From assembly GCA_023055355.1 (NCBI GenBank), contig JALJCS010000024.1, positions 5,657,501 to 5,721,500 on the forward strand: a stretch of 64,000 bases of DNA, written 5' to 3'. The notes under the pieces are model-generated. The model was not told the origin of the DNA and searched no databases. It saw nothing but the letters and a program-made list of their open reading frames with translations. The translations under genes and the position numbers were made by a program. Positions 47,586 to 59,703 of this stretch are shown here, piece after piece (positions within the stretch are counted from its first letter, which is position 1; each line of letters opens with the position of its first letter). The DNA comes from Agelaius tricolor. Lineage: Eukaryota; Chordata; Aves; Passeriformes; Icteridae.

Positions 47586-50224
47586 ATCCATGTATGTCTG
47601 TATGACCACAAATATTAAGGTTCCAAAGCCTGAAAAAAAGGAGGAAAATCGTTAATGGAGATAAGAACAGGGTCTCTGCAATTATATTTTCCAGTGACAT
47701 TTGTTACCTCACACAAGAAAAATGCCTCATTTTTTCCCAAAAAACACACTGGACTTCAAACAGGAAAAAGTTGCTTCATACAATGGGGCTGGGTGGCAAA
47801 AAGAAACTGAATAATTTCCAAGTGTGATCAGTTAGAAACAAAATACACCATGTGGCATACATCAGCGACATGGGGGTTTGTTGTTCTGTGAAGTTTTTAT
47901 TGCTGCGGGTTTTGGTTGTCTGCATGACACATGAAATGACAGAAAGACAGAAGCTCCATAGGCTCTGACCAGCAAGAAACATTCAGACTTCATAGCCACA
48001 CTCAGAGTTGCAGACCAAGAGCAAAAATGAGCATGTGGGAAGAAGGGGAAGAAGAGATTTTCTCAACACAAAAAAAAAACCCCAAAAAACAAAAACAAAA
48101 CAACAACAGCCAAAAAAAGCAAAATTTGGAAAGGTTTCAGAAGTCTTACAATAGAAAGAGTGTATTCTGTGTAACTGCTTAGCTATTATTGCTTACTTCA
48201 GTAGTCAGTTTTATGCAAAGGCCATTCCTGCTCTTCAGAGATTGTTGCCAAAATATATGAGATGAGATAACTGGGGTGGAAAAGCCTCATTTTACAGAGT
48301 CTTGAGGCAGAGGGAGAGACTGAAACCTAGATCAGAGAACTTATTTGTGTGACTAAATATCGTTCTAGAAATAGGCTTTCAAGATCTGGCTGTTTTTGCA
48401 CAGAGATCTGCTGTAAGGTTGGACTCCCCTGAGAGTCTCTGTCCAGGAGAAGAAAGTGGAAATTTCCTGCTGCTCTCTGCCTTTACAAAGCATCTCTGTT
48501 TTGGATGTCCTTCTATATCTTGCAACAGCTTCAAGTCATCACCTCCTTGAAACCTGTGAAATCTGCTTTTTAAAATGCTCCTAATTGCTCCTAATTGAGG
48601 GATTGCTGAGGAAGGTCAAGCCAAAACGGAAATTCTGCAACTCCTTGCTTGTATCTCCCACCTCCTGTTGTCCACAGCTTGGATCCTGCTCGTGTTCTCT
48701 CATATCATCTGAAGCAGCCTTAATGAATTAATAAGTAGTCTTTATGTCTAAGATCAATTAGATGGTACAGACAAAGCTTTTCCTTTGTAACTCTCCCTGG
48801 CTCTGGAGAAGAGCATCTCTTGCCCTTTGCAGAGAGCATCTTTTTTTCATTAATTTTTTTTATTGAGCTGCTCAGAAAAATCTGATTTACAGAGCTTCAA
48901 AAATACAATTAGCATAATGTAACAGTAAGATCACCAGTGAGGTCTGGTATGCATTCACCCAAAGGGGCATGACTTCACAGGGCACAATAGCAGCTTCTAT
49001 CTGCAAAACCAAAAAGACCCAACCCAGGCAAGCATTGCCTTTGTGCTGCACAGGCTGAGAGCTGCCTCAGCATCCTGCTCTCCCTCCACACAGGGATGCT
49101 GGAGCTCTTGAAAATGCATGAATGGCCTGCAAACAACATGCCACAGCATCAAAGGGAAGTAGTAGAGAACAAACTACTTTGCAACAGCAAAGTAAATGAC
49201 TTTAAAATGTAACCCCTCCCTCTGGCTGTTTCAAAACGGGTGAAGAACTGCACCTAAAAATCAACCAAGAGACCACAGAAAGAGTGCAGATTTCATGTGT
49301 TACAGAAGGGTTTCATCAGGCATAGCTCAAGTGACAGATATTCATAAACATAGCAAATTTCTGATAGAAGGTAGGGATTGTCAGTCAAAGAGAATTGTAA
49401 ACAATGCCCTGTGCTCCCTTGCAGACCTGCCTTAACAAAGTGATTAATTTAGCCATAGAGACCACTAGGTTTCAGGTGGACAAGCCCCAATATTGTCGGC
49501 TGGAAATCCTCTCATTATTTGTTTTCCATCATTGTTTAGGGGTTGGTTTTTTTTGAGATCATAAGTGTTTAAAACTAGAGTAGCATCACATGTATAATGC
49601 CTCAATGCATGTTCTCCAGCATTTTAATGGATTTCCTTGTAAGAAATCCTGCTTCTGCTAGAGATATTTCTGCATGTAGTACGAGAACTCTGGATTTTTA
49701 CAGAGAGTATTAAGGCACAAGAACATAGGCCCCTATTCAGAGCTTGTGTTTAGCTTGGAGTACTCACACTCAACCAACATTTAACCACGTGGGCTGAAGA
49801 AGGTTAGAGAATTTCCTAGCCCAAGCAGTGCTGTGTAACTGTTCATGCAGGGATATTAAACAGATTAAATTTATGCAACCTCTGCACACATTTTAGAACA
49901 GATCTTGTAGTCAGCAAACTTTCCAAACTGACCTCTGCAATTCCCTCTGCTTGACTTTATCCCATTCTTTCAGAGTTTTCCTGGAGAATCTAGAATATTG
50001 TTTATCTGGAGTGAATCCACTGAAAGCTTACCAGTGTGTCTTTAGGTGGAATTTGACAAAGAAATGAGTGATTTTTTCTTGACTTCTCCTTACGTACAGT
50101 ACCATGCCTGTGCTTCCCTCACAGAGCTGTTGGTCACTTTAGTGGTGCCTGGTGATGGCAGCCTGACTGGTGCTGACCACTAAACATTGTGTTTGTCCCT
50201 CAGCTTCATCAGAAAAACAAGGCA
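47586..50224. other. Unannotated noncoding sequence
   Basis: No gene is recognised. Contains an A/C-rich low-complexity run at 48,068-48,124 and a perfect 10-bp tandem pair, TGCTCCTAAT, at 48,576-48,595. The segment near 48,295-48,320 (CCTCATTTTACAGAGTC) faintly suggests antisense MIR. Confidence 0.5.
48068..48124 (+). repeat. A-rich low-complexity tract
   Basis: A9, then AAAAAAC and AACAAC words for about 55 bases. Confidence 0.8.
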
Positions 50225-50490
50225 TGGTACTAAGTGCCACCTCCTGATGTTTCTTGAATGCTTCTACTCCACCACTTCACTGGGCAGCCCATTCCAAGGC
50301 TTAACAACACTTCCAGTGAAGAAATTCTTCCTGATGTCCAGGCTGAACCTCCCCTGGCACATCGTGAGGCTGTTTCTTCTTGTCCTGTCACTGCTCCCCA
50401 CCTGCTACCATCCCCTGTCAGGTAATTGTAGAGAGAGATAAGATCTACCCTAAGCCTCCTTTTCTCCAGAGTAAACAACCCCATTTAGTG
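50225..50490 (-). mobile_element. CR1 LINE fragment, antisense (longest copy)
   Basis: About 265 bases of CR1 3' region read backwards. In order: CTCCACCACTTCACTGGGCA, GCCCATTCCAAGGCTTAACA, GTGAAGAAATTCTTCCTGAT, GTCCAGGCTGAACCTCCCCT, CACATCGTGAGGCTGTTTCT, TCAGGTAATTGTAGAGAGAG and CCTCCTTTTCTCCAGAGTAA. The extreme 3' end is missing, so the left edge is an internal breakpoint or decayed. The minus-strand frame at 50,230-50,484 is incidental. I find no surviving reverse transcriptase motif. Confidence 0.9.
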
Positions 50491-53400
50491 CTGGAAAAGG
50501 CAAACTGTACTCTTAGACCCTCCCAGCCTGGGCTAATATTTTGTGAGACTGGCTTCTGCTACAAAATTTTGGTTGCCACCAATCATTATTTAAAATAAGT
50601 CCAACTAGATTATTGGGAGCTCAGAAATTCTGCGAGGACCAGACTCAGAATTACAGTCCTCAGCCTTTGCAGAGTCACAAACTCCTGCTGGGAGAAAGTA
50701 TGACAGAAAATATTACAGAAAATGGCATTAAAAACTGCCTGGTATCTCCCTGGTTTTCCTTATGACAAAGGTCAGACTGTTGTCCAACCTGCTGGAACTG
50801 CTGAGCTGATGGTTTTTGATGCCTTTGACAGGTTTTGGCTGCATAGCTTTCACTGGCTCATCTTTTGAGGTTCACTCAGTGCTGCACCCACAACAACTGA
50901 TTGAGAGATTGTGCAGGAAATTGTGAAAGTTGCTCTGGAGCAGGATACGTGTTCACCGTGCTAAAGTGAAAAAGTGCAGGGGTTGGAAGCTGCAAACAGA
51001 GCTGTGTATACAAAATTCATTTTCTGGCTGCTCCCTTGAACTGAGAACAGCTAATCTTAACAAAACAAAAGCAGACAGGCAAGAGACATGGTCCAGAAAG
51101 GCACAGTCAACCTGACTTATCAAACAACTGTGTTTACCTTTTGACACTGTTTTATTCCATTAACAATTACTGATCTAAGACAGTTCTGCTAGGGTATTGG
51201 AAATCTTTTCAGCTCCAGGGGGAAAAGTGTATTCTCTTAACAGTTTTGTTAGCTCAACAATTTATTCCTTATTTATATTGGCTTTGATGTGAGAGAAGAA
51301 AGTGAAAAAGAATGTAGAAAGTGGGCAGTTTCATAATATAAGTATATTTATCAAGTAACAGACTTACGAGACGAGGAAAAACTGTAATGTGAAACACTGC
51401 AAAAACACAATTAGGAAGAGAAGTATGAAATTACGCAGTCTAACCTGATTTCAACCTTTGCTTCCTTGGTATGAAGGTAAAGGTTTAAATGGCATTTCCA
51501 AAAATATAAATACCTGCTTTTATGATCTAAAACTCAATCAGGAAACTGCACCAGCAATTGGCATCACTGCGAGAAGGAAGTCATAGCATGCAGGAGACGT
51601 GATGGCTCAACACTTTTGAACTGCTGAAATGTGCCTGAGATCAGCAGAGTCTCCCAAAGGGTGTTGGGATTAAATTTATCTGAGGAGGAAGGAGTAGGGG
51701 AAGGGCAAGGATGAAACATTTTGAGAATATCTCTATGGTCCAATCATCAGTCTATGGGTTCAGTACCATCATTAGTGCCCTGCAGAAGCTGTGGGCTCAG
51801 AGCAAAGCTGCTCTCTCTGTCCCATTCTCACCTCAGAGCCAGGATCTCTGAGTTTATATTATTTTACATCAGTCTTGTATTTATTTCTGCTTGGTGTGCT
51901 AAAGCAGCCCAGCTGGCCTCACCTTAAGGCGGAGAAGGGTGACATGTACCCAAAGGCTTCTTTCTCCACACGAGGAAGTTGCACAGGGCAACAAACCTCC
52001 CTTGTGAGCACACTCCCCTTCTGTCTCAAATAACATTCCTTTCCTTCCACCTTGGCTCAAGCCAAGATGAAAAATGTTCTGTTGCACTGGAGCAAACCTT
52101 TGCAGACAGATGTTTGACACCAACAATTGCATGGTGAGGCTGCTGGGGAGAGGAGAAGCCCAGGTGTCCCTCAGAGGGACATCAGGCAGCCCATGCTGGA
52201 GGAGGACACGCAGCCTGTGTCTTCCAGAGCCTCTGAAACTCCTCCCTGGACCCATCTGGCATCTCTCATTTCTCTGCACAGATGTGGAAACTCTTGCACA
52301 CAGCATCAAGGGACCTGGATCCTCCTAGCTGACAGAGCTTGCTTGATCTCCTCTCTAATAGGAAATATATCTCATCCTAAGCATTTGGATTGGTTTGAAT
52401 TCAGTCTGGCTTTTCCCCTCCTTTCTCAGAGAAATTCTTCTTGTCTAAATATGTACAGAGTTGCAGATGGTCATTCACAAGTTTTTCACGCTTGGGAAAG
52501 AAATAATGTATTGCACCTATGATGGCAAAAGGTTTTATTGCTTGGAAAGCTCCTCAGTTGTGTAAATGGGAAGGGGAAGATAAGAGAAACCCTCAGTGGT
52601 TTCCTGTCCAGGCTCCAGCTCCTGTCCAGAGAATAGATGTAGTAAGGAGAAAAGAATGGAAAGGTCTTGCTTGGGTTATTTTTTGCATTTACCCGACATA
52701 GGGTAATTCCTGGGGTTCCCTCAAATGACCCTTCCCTTTCTCTGGTCCCTATCAGGGATCACAAACTGGGACATCCCACCTGGAATGCTGGTGGTGGTGA
52801 GGGGTTGTGCACAGCCCTGCACAGGCACTGCTGCTTGCTGGCTGAGCCAGGACATTGCCCATTGCCCACACCCATAAAATGGATGAAATAAGGACCAAGT
52901 TTTCCACAGGCAACCTTAGATGAGCCATCTAGAGACATTGATCAGGGAGGAATTGCATGCACAAACTGGACGAGCCATCCACGTGCGTTCAGCCATCTGA
53001 TTTAACTATCTCTAGATGTGTTTCATATGTGCATGTGGGAAAATGCATGTTTTCACTGTTTCAGAGGTTGGTTTGAAGAAAAGGAAATCTACCTTTTTTG
53101 ATATCTAGCAGAAAATCTTTTTGTTTAAAGAGTTGCTGAGAATGATTGCAACAAAATATCTCTCAGTTTACCCAGTCTAGAAGGGAAGACAATTCAAGAC
53201 ACTCTTTTCCCCTATTCCTTTTTCTTTATCATGAGAGACTCTTCTCAGGCAGCAGGATATCAGATATCCTACATGGCAGAAAAAGAGTTCTGTTCCACCT
53301 CTAAGTTTCTTACCCAGTTGTTTTCAATGGGGGAATCTGTTTTTCCTGATGAGGCAAAAGACTGGGGCAGATGTTCTCCCTGACTAATAATAAAAAGTGT

Positions 53401-53650
53401 CCTTCAGCTTTTTCTTGCTGTGAAACCCACTACTGTCCCATGATATCCCACAATGGATGCAGGTAGTGAATATTTTAGGAAGTGGAGCATTGGTGCTGAT
53501 ATTCCTTCTTATTTCAGGAGAAAACAGGACAAAGTGTGCAATGTTAAGTTAAATTAAATTGTATGGCCATTCTCTCCAAGGAGGAGAGCAACTTTTTAAA
53601 AAGCTTCTAATTGTTTCAGGCTACCTACCCTTTACAAGAGAGAATTATTA
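50491..53650. other. Unannotated noncoding sequence
   Basis: No gene, RNA or element is recognised. Frames of up to 136 codons at 51,899-52,522 overlap on both strands with no domains. Confidence 0.5.
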
Positions 53651-53679
53651 AAATATCGATATTTCACCATGAAATGGTG
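53651..53679. repeat. Two adjacent palindromes
   Basis: A 14-bp perfect palindrome, AAATATCGATATTT (53,651-53,664), is directly followed by a small hairpin, CACCAT-GAA-ATGGTG (53,665-53,679). Confidence 0.7.
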
Positions 53680-56600
53680 CTGCCAGCTATGAACAGCTCA
53701 GGGAGGAGTTAATTTTAATTTTGTACAGCTGTTCATAAAACTATAAAAATCTGCTGTCCTCCTCCTTAAAAAAAAAAAAAAAAAGTAGATTATTGGCATC
53801 AGTCCTTTGGGGAGAATAGTTAACAAGTGTTCAAAATACTCACAACTGGAAAGCCAATTCTTCATCTTCTTTTTGTGAAGTGAAAATGCATTTCCTCTGG
53901 TGTATGCAGCCATATAAGAAACTCCCTGGCTAAAATAAAACTGGAGTGGATTAGAAAATAACCTTGTGTCAGAGTATTCACAAGCTTCAAAAGGAGAAGG
54001 ATCTGGCCACGCTGCTGTTCTCTGTGAACCCATCAGTGTCCATCATGCTCTTCCCCTAATGGGCAGCCAGAGCTGTGGCCCACTCACCTGGCAGGTGCTC
54101 AGGACACTGGGGCTGTCAGCTGGAGACAGCACTGAGATGGATATGGCAGGATCCACACCTTGCAGGCTCCCCTAGAATTGGGACCTTGGGCTCTGGGGCA
54201 GTGCTGGTGCTAAATGAACACAGAGAGAGGCTTTTCCAGAAGCCTGATGGCTCCTGCAAGATCTGCCAGAACAGAGCCCATGCTGAGGCTGGTTAAGCAG
54301 CTGGTGACAGCACATGGCTGCAAGGGAGGATGGCAAGAGCAGTGGAAAATGCAGCCCAGAGACATGAGGAAGTGCTTGGTAAGATGCAGTGTGCTGCTCC
54401 ATACCTTGAGAGAGGAGTCAGACCCTGCTGCTAGAGACTGCAAGCATCCCCCTGCCCAACACCTTTGCATGTGATAAGATGCACAAACACACTGGCTAAA
54501 ATCTGCTCCCTTGATAGCTTGATTGAAAAGCTTAACAATAATAAAAATAATTTCATAATAATTATAAAGACTTAAGTCCTGAGCATCTCTTTTGCCCATA
54601 ACTCTACACTAGAGGTGAGTTACCCAAGTAATGAGACATACCCTGCTCTCCACTGTATTTCAATATTTTCAGAATATAAAGCAGCAGGGATGGTGAGAAA
54701 TGGAGCAAGCAATATAAAAATGGAAAATAAGGCAGAAAATTGCAATTTAACTTCATCAGCACAATTGTATGGAATTGAAAAACAATTTCAGCATCCCCGA
54801 AACATATTAACAGTCTTAGAGAGTCCAGACATAAAAGCAAGATATTTTCCAAACTTCAAATGGATCCCAAGTTTCCTAGCAGGAGGGAATTGTTTTAGCA
54901 TGTAGCTTTATAATTAGATGTTGGAAAAACTTAGTGGTGGAGTAGATCCCACCCTAACTTACACTGAAGCAACTTCACTTTAAAGTACAAAAATAACTCT
55001 GGGTGGAGATGGCAGAAAGGACAGAATTCAGCCCAGCATCTTTGAAGGTCGTGCACCTACATGATCAGAAACTCTCCTGCCCTGAATGGGAAATGGTGGA
55101 TAAGTTTCCTCAGAACTGGAGTCAATTAAGGTTAATTTAGTTCAGTCTTCCTTGCAATAAATGGATGTAAATGAGGCATCCCCAGTGGAGACAGATTTAC
55201 GACAGGCAAAACAGCTATAAAATTAAAAACAACAGGAAAACTAAGCTGGTTTCTGATAAGAAGGTGTGAGCTAATTATGAACTTCCAGCTAGCACATAAA
55301 AGTAACACATTTAACCCCAACAGATAGCAAATGTCTCATCTGGGAATTTATGGTAATTGACAGGTGAGACTTGCTGTGGGAAGAAGAAAGAGAGGTGGTG
55401 TAGGGGTTCTTTGCATTAGTCTGTGTGTTACACAGGACAGGATGTAATTTAATCCTGTTTCTTATCAAACTTTCCCCAGTGGCTCCTTCTATCCCATCAC
55501 AAGGTTTCTCTTCCACTAATGAGCCAGTTGTCTGATCCACTTAATCTCCCTCATTTTCCAAGTTTGGGTTTTGCCAAGCCTCCTTAGGCTTGCTGTGGAG
55601 ACACAATTCAGATGGGATGGAAGAGAGGAAATTAAAAAAAAATCACATAGCTACTGAAAATCACATGGCCTGGGGTGTATCTCCTTCATTTCTCTGAGAA
55701 ACCTTGGGTTTGCAGCTTCAATAGGAAGATGAATATCATTAGTGGCATTTAGTCCAAGGAAGCATGTTTCACTTGAGGGAACCAAGTCAGCAGAACATAA
55801 GGGCCAGCAAAGGTCTGTGTGGCCCTGCAGCCACATGGGACAGTCATAAAGAGAAAGAAGTGAGAGGGAGATAAGCCTATACCAATGCCTGCTTCCTCTC
55901 CTAGGTCCTGGTCTCTGTTCAGGATGGCATGACATTTTCTCGTTTCTTACAAGCCCATAGGCATCACTCACTCAGACTTGGGGACACTAGTTGTTCCCCC
56001 AAACCACAATCCTTTTTGTCCATAGCATTTAGATTACAAGGGACTGGCCTCTGAGCCCACCTATTCTTACCAAATAATCAGGGATGGGAATATATTCATT
56101 GCATATACAGGGAGAAGAGGGAAACCTGCCCAGCTCTGACCCTCTGCAAACACTTACATTTTATTCTGGTGGAGTCTGAAGCAAATGAGACAGGTCCATT
56201 ATTAGTTTAATAGTAAGAGTCCCCAAGGCAGGGAGGTTGACTTCTTGCAAAGGAGAGCACTAACATTTCAACAGCCACTGAGGAGATGTGTGTCCTACAG
56301 AGGTTTCAGATTTCCTAGAAATTGCATGAGCATACACAGCATTGTCTGGGTTCATCTCTGGTCTTGCCTCAAGGTCCAAGCATGGTGGGAACAGATTTTG
56401 TGAGCTTTGAATCAGACAGCAAGCAGGATCAAAGCTGGGGGAGGTTGCAAGGAGTGGTGAGTAAGGATGGTGCTCAGGGCTGGCACGACACTGGGTGAGA
56501 TGCAGAAGGGTCTGTAGACAATTCCCTGAACCATCTGGCATTGCCTTCTCCTCCAGATGGCTGTACCCACAGTACAGCAAGCTGGTTTCCCAGCTACACT

Positions 56601-57375
56601 GGGAGATGGGGAAGGAAAGAGCCCTCCCAGAGGGAAGCAGGACAGTGGATAGGGGAGAGGGACCATGTACCATGCTGGAGACCAGAGTAGATATGCCCCT
56701 GCAGCAGATGCTGAGCCTGCAACTCAGTGTGTGCTTGACAATCTCCCTACAAAGAGCTTGAGGTCCTTCAAGCAAGGAATTGGCTCAGGTGGGAGCACAT
56801 GGTGTCCACAGGCAAAGTAAATTTGTGTTGACTGGGATATGGAACTGTATGAGCAGGAACAGAGCACACAGTACCTGTGTGTGTGTACCAAAGGCTGCAG
56901 ATGAGACACAGAGATATGGAGATGTGCAAGAGAGATGCCATCATTTCTTCACTGGTGAAGTTTTGTTATTTTGGGTTTTACTCTTTTTGGGTGCCTGGGG
57001 TTGCAATAGGAAGCCAAACAAATGTCTCTGAGCCAAGAGTCCCTTTGGACAGACAAGCACTCCTGAGGGAGTTTGCATTGTCTCCATTGGCAGCTGACAA
57101 ACTGGGACCACTCAGGTACTAAAGAACTTCCCAAAATTTTCCACAGCTCCACTCGACCACAGGCATAGAATTTGCAGACCAGTGCCATACAGTGTGGGGA
57201 AACCACAGAGCAGTGTTTAAAGCTGCGTCCTACCACCACTTGTCACCTCTCAGCCCTGTGTGGGACAGGACTAATATTGTGAACAGCAGGAGTGGATGGC
57301 GACAGCCTGTGGGACTGGCTGGAGCCCAGCAGAAAGTGCAAATGCATGTTTGGCTCCACAGCTCCACTACACACC
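53680..57375. other. Unannotated noncoding sequence with an A17 run
   Basis: No gene is recognised. An A17 run lies at 53,768-53,784 with no identifiable retrocopy upstream. A GAG|GTGAGT donor-like site occurs at 54,614/54,615 without a supporting exon. Frames up to 171 codons (56,260-56,775 minus) are countered by an 88-codon frame on the other strand and show no domain. Confidence 0.5.
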
Positions 57376-57552
57376 CGTGAAGGATCCTTCGGAGACTGTA
57401 AAAGCAGCCGCCGTTCCTGGTGTTCATTGATGCGGGTCCCTCTTGTGCTGCCACTGGAAGTCTCAGCAGAGACCAGGGAGTTTATTAAAAAAGGTGAGTA
57501 ATTATGCAGAGCAGTTCTCATATCCACCACACCGCGTGTGTACAGACCGTGA
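57376..57552 (+). other. Small CpG-rich patch with a perfect splice donor
   Basis: About nine CpGs in 175 bases (for example GCCGCCGTTC, GATGCGGG, CACCGCGTG). It contains AAGGTGAGTA (57,491-57,500), a perfect U1-type donor with the exon edge at 57,493. A plus-strand frame is open across the donor (57,292-57,501) but is unrecognised. This could be the end of an unannotated, perhaps noncoding, first exon. No promoter motif was found. Confidence 0.2.
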
Positions 57553-59099
57553 CCTTTCTGGAAGTTTCTGCAGCACACCCTTCAGCAGCTTATTACATAA
57601 CAGGTACCCAGAGACCTGCACCAGGGAGCACTTGCTGATTGCACCGAGAGCTGCTAAACAGCTCTCTGACAATGAGCATTTAAAGACCAGTTTCCTTTCC
57701 TTCCTTCTCTTTCCTTGCCTAATTTATTAGTGTGAGGTCATTTTGATTATTAACCCGAGCCCTTTTCTTTCTATGGGCAAGTGCTTCCACCCTCACTCTG
57801 CACGTTTGCACGCCACCTCTCTGAGCATTTTATTACTCGATTTTCCTGTTTGATTTCCCAGGGTACTTCAGTTCCTGTTCTGAGATATGATGTGTTCCAA
57901 GGGCTGGTTAAAGACTAGCAGATCTCCAAATCTTCAGGGATAGATTCTTTTCCTCCTTCTCAGTAGCTGACAGATGGTTATTCTTCAACAAATAAAATCT
58001 AAATTGTATGAGTCTGCTCCGCTGCAGAAGTAAGTTCTTAATAAGCTCCTTACTGTGATGAAAGGAAATAGAGGAAAAAGCAACATCTCCAAAATGGGGG
58101 TATTTACAATTAAAAATAGACTCCATGTATCCATTTGAGAGAATTGCACAGCAAAATTTCACATCCCAAGGGGACTTAAATGGCACAGAGGCCTGGTTTT
58201 GGCTCTCTCCAAAGGGATCGGTCACATCCATAGCAAAGTTTCATGAGTGGCAGCTGTTTCCTGAACCAATGCTGTTTGATGTGCCAAACTCTCCTCATGC
58301 AGGATCCCATGTGTGAATGTATATCAAGGGAAAAATGAATCTTCACCCAGCCAAGCTGACACAGCCACAGTTAGACCTGCCAGGGCTGTGGAAATGGGCA
58401 CCAAACAGATCCAACAGAAGGATCTAGGCTGAGCTGAGTTTATGAGGCAGAAGCTGACTCAGAGCAAGCATGAAGAGCTTCCCTGACCTGCAAGCTCATA
58501 CCATTCTCTGGTCTCTCTTTGTGAACATACCCATCACTCTGAAATTGTTTTATAAAACTTAAAAAACTCACTATGATCTTTGTCTTAATAATCCCATCCT
58601 GGAAACCTCTTGGTTCCCTTCTGCACGTTCTGTTGCTGCTCTGGCTCTGCTCAGTTTCAATTCTGATCAGGTTAGCATTGGTGTGGGCCAATTCCTACAG
58701 CAAGGTCTGGACTGAATTCTCTGGCATCATCAGGGTTAACATGGTTGTGTACAGACATCTCAGCCCAGCCTTTTCCATCATAAAAGCAGGGGGTTTAGCA
58801 AATATGGTGAGAGCTGGCCCTTGATGAGCATTGCTGCAGCACCATGGACTGGACTGGCCCAGTATCTAATTGTGCTCCTCACTAGACAGCTCCTACCTGT
58901 TCCTGAAATGCTGACCCAACCAAGCTTTCCAGTCATCAGGTTTTTCTCCTTCTCAGTCCTGAGGTAAAGTAAGAAACATGGTTGAGGGAAATACAAACAC
59001 TCATCTTGCTGTAAAGGGTCAGCACTCAGGTTGTCACCATTAGCAAGATAATCCCATGGGAGAGACCCTTCGTACTCTGGCATTTGAGAGCTGCTTAAA
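57553..59099. other. Unannotated noncoding sequence
   Basis: Pyrimidine-rich at 57,685-57,717, otherwise nothing is recognised. Short frames on both strands only. Confidence 0.5.
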
Positions 59100-59290
59100 A
59101 TTGTCTTTATTGCTGTTCATTAGCTGTAGACTGTGACTGACTGACATCAGACAGCTACCTGGCAGCCCATGAGATTTTAATCACCACATCAACTGATTAA
59201 GAAAATAACTGCCTAAAACCAGACTGATATTAATCTTTGATTGTGTCTTAATTATTCAAAACAATAATTCAGATTACTTAGAAAAAACAA
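59100..59290. other. Candidate conserved noncoding element
   Basis: Repeat-free block with GTTCATTAGCTG, GACTGACATCAGACAG, CAACTGATTAAG, GATATTAATCTTTGAT, TCTTAATTATTC and CAATAATTCAGATTA. It is rich in ATTA and TGACATCA-type words and has no open frame. Motif density only. Confidence 0.2.
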
Positions 59291-59605
59291 TGCACCTTGG
59301 ATACAGAGAACAGAAGTGAGAAAAATTATCCACTGTCCTTTGCTGCCATTCTGCCCAATTTCCTGGAGTTCAGGACATCTCCCAGAAGGCTCTCCAGCCT
59401 CTGCAAACCCCAACAATGAACCTAATATCAGCACCAGGAGGGGCAAAGGGGTCAAAAGCTGCTCCCATTGGACAGTCCTAACGAAGAAATTTGTACAAGC
59501 TGTTGTCCTGTTAAAAAACACAGTAAGAAAATCCGACTCTTTGAGGCAATTACATTGCTCACCTACCCAGCAGTCTCTGAGCACCTTTTAAATCACCTTT
59601 AATAT

Positions 59606-59703
59606 ATCTATCTTCACAACTACCCTGCAAGATAAGGGTGATACCATGATCCTTGTTTTACAGATGGAAAGCCAGGGCACAGACAGAGCACTGTTGCCCA
59701 ACC
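59606..59703 (-). mobile_element. MIR (CORE-SINE) relic, antisense
   Basis: On the plus strand TCTTCACAACTACCCTGCAA, then CTTGTTTTACAGATGGAAAG, GGGCACAGACAGAG and GTTGCCCAA follow in order the reverse complement of MIR (TCCTCACAACAACCCTATGAG, CCCATTTTACAGATGAGGAA, GAGGCACAGAGAGG, CTTGCCCAA). This is the better of the two MIR relics. MIR spread before the radiation of modern amniote orders, so the insertion should be shared with distant birds and perhaps reptiles. Confidence 0.6.

Noticed and set aside
48285..48330. MIR-like CCTCATTTTACAGAGTC segment
   Set aside because: The match is limited to about 17 bases and adjacent blocks do not follow the MIR order.
54612..54620. GAG|GTGAGT donor-like site
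   Set aside because: No acceptor with a continuous frame or compositional change upstream. Such nonamers are expected in a window of this size.
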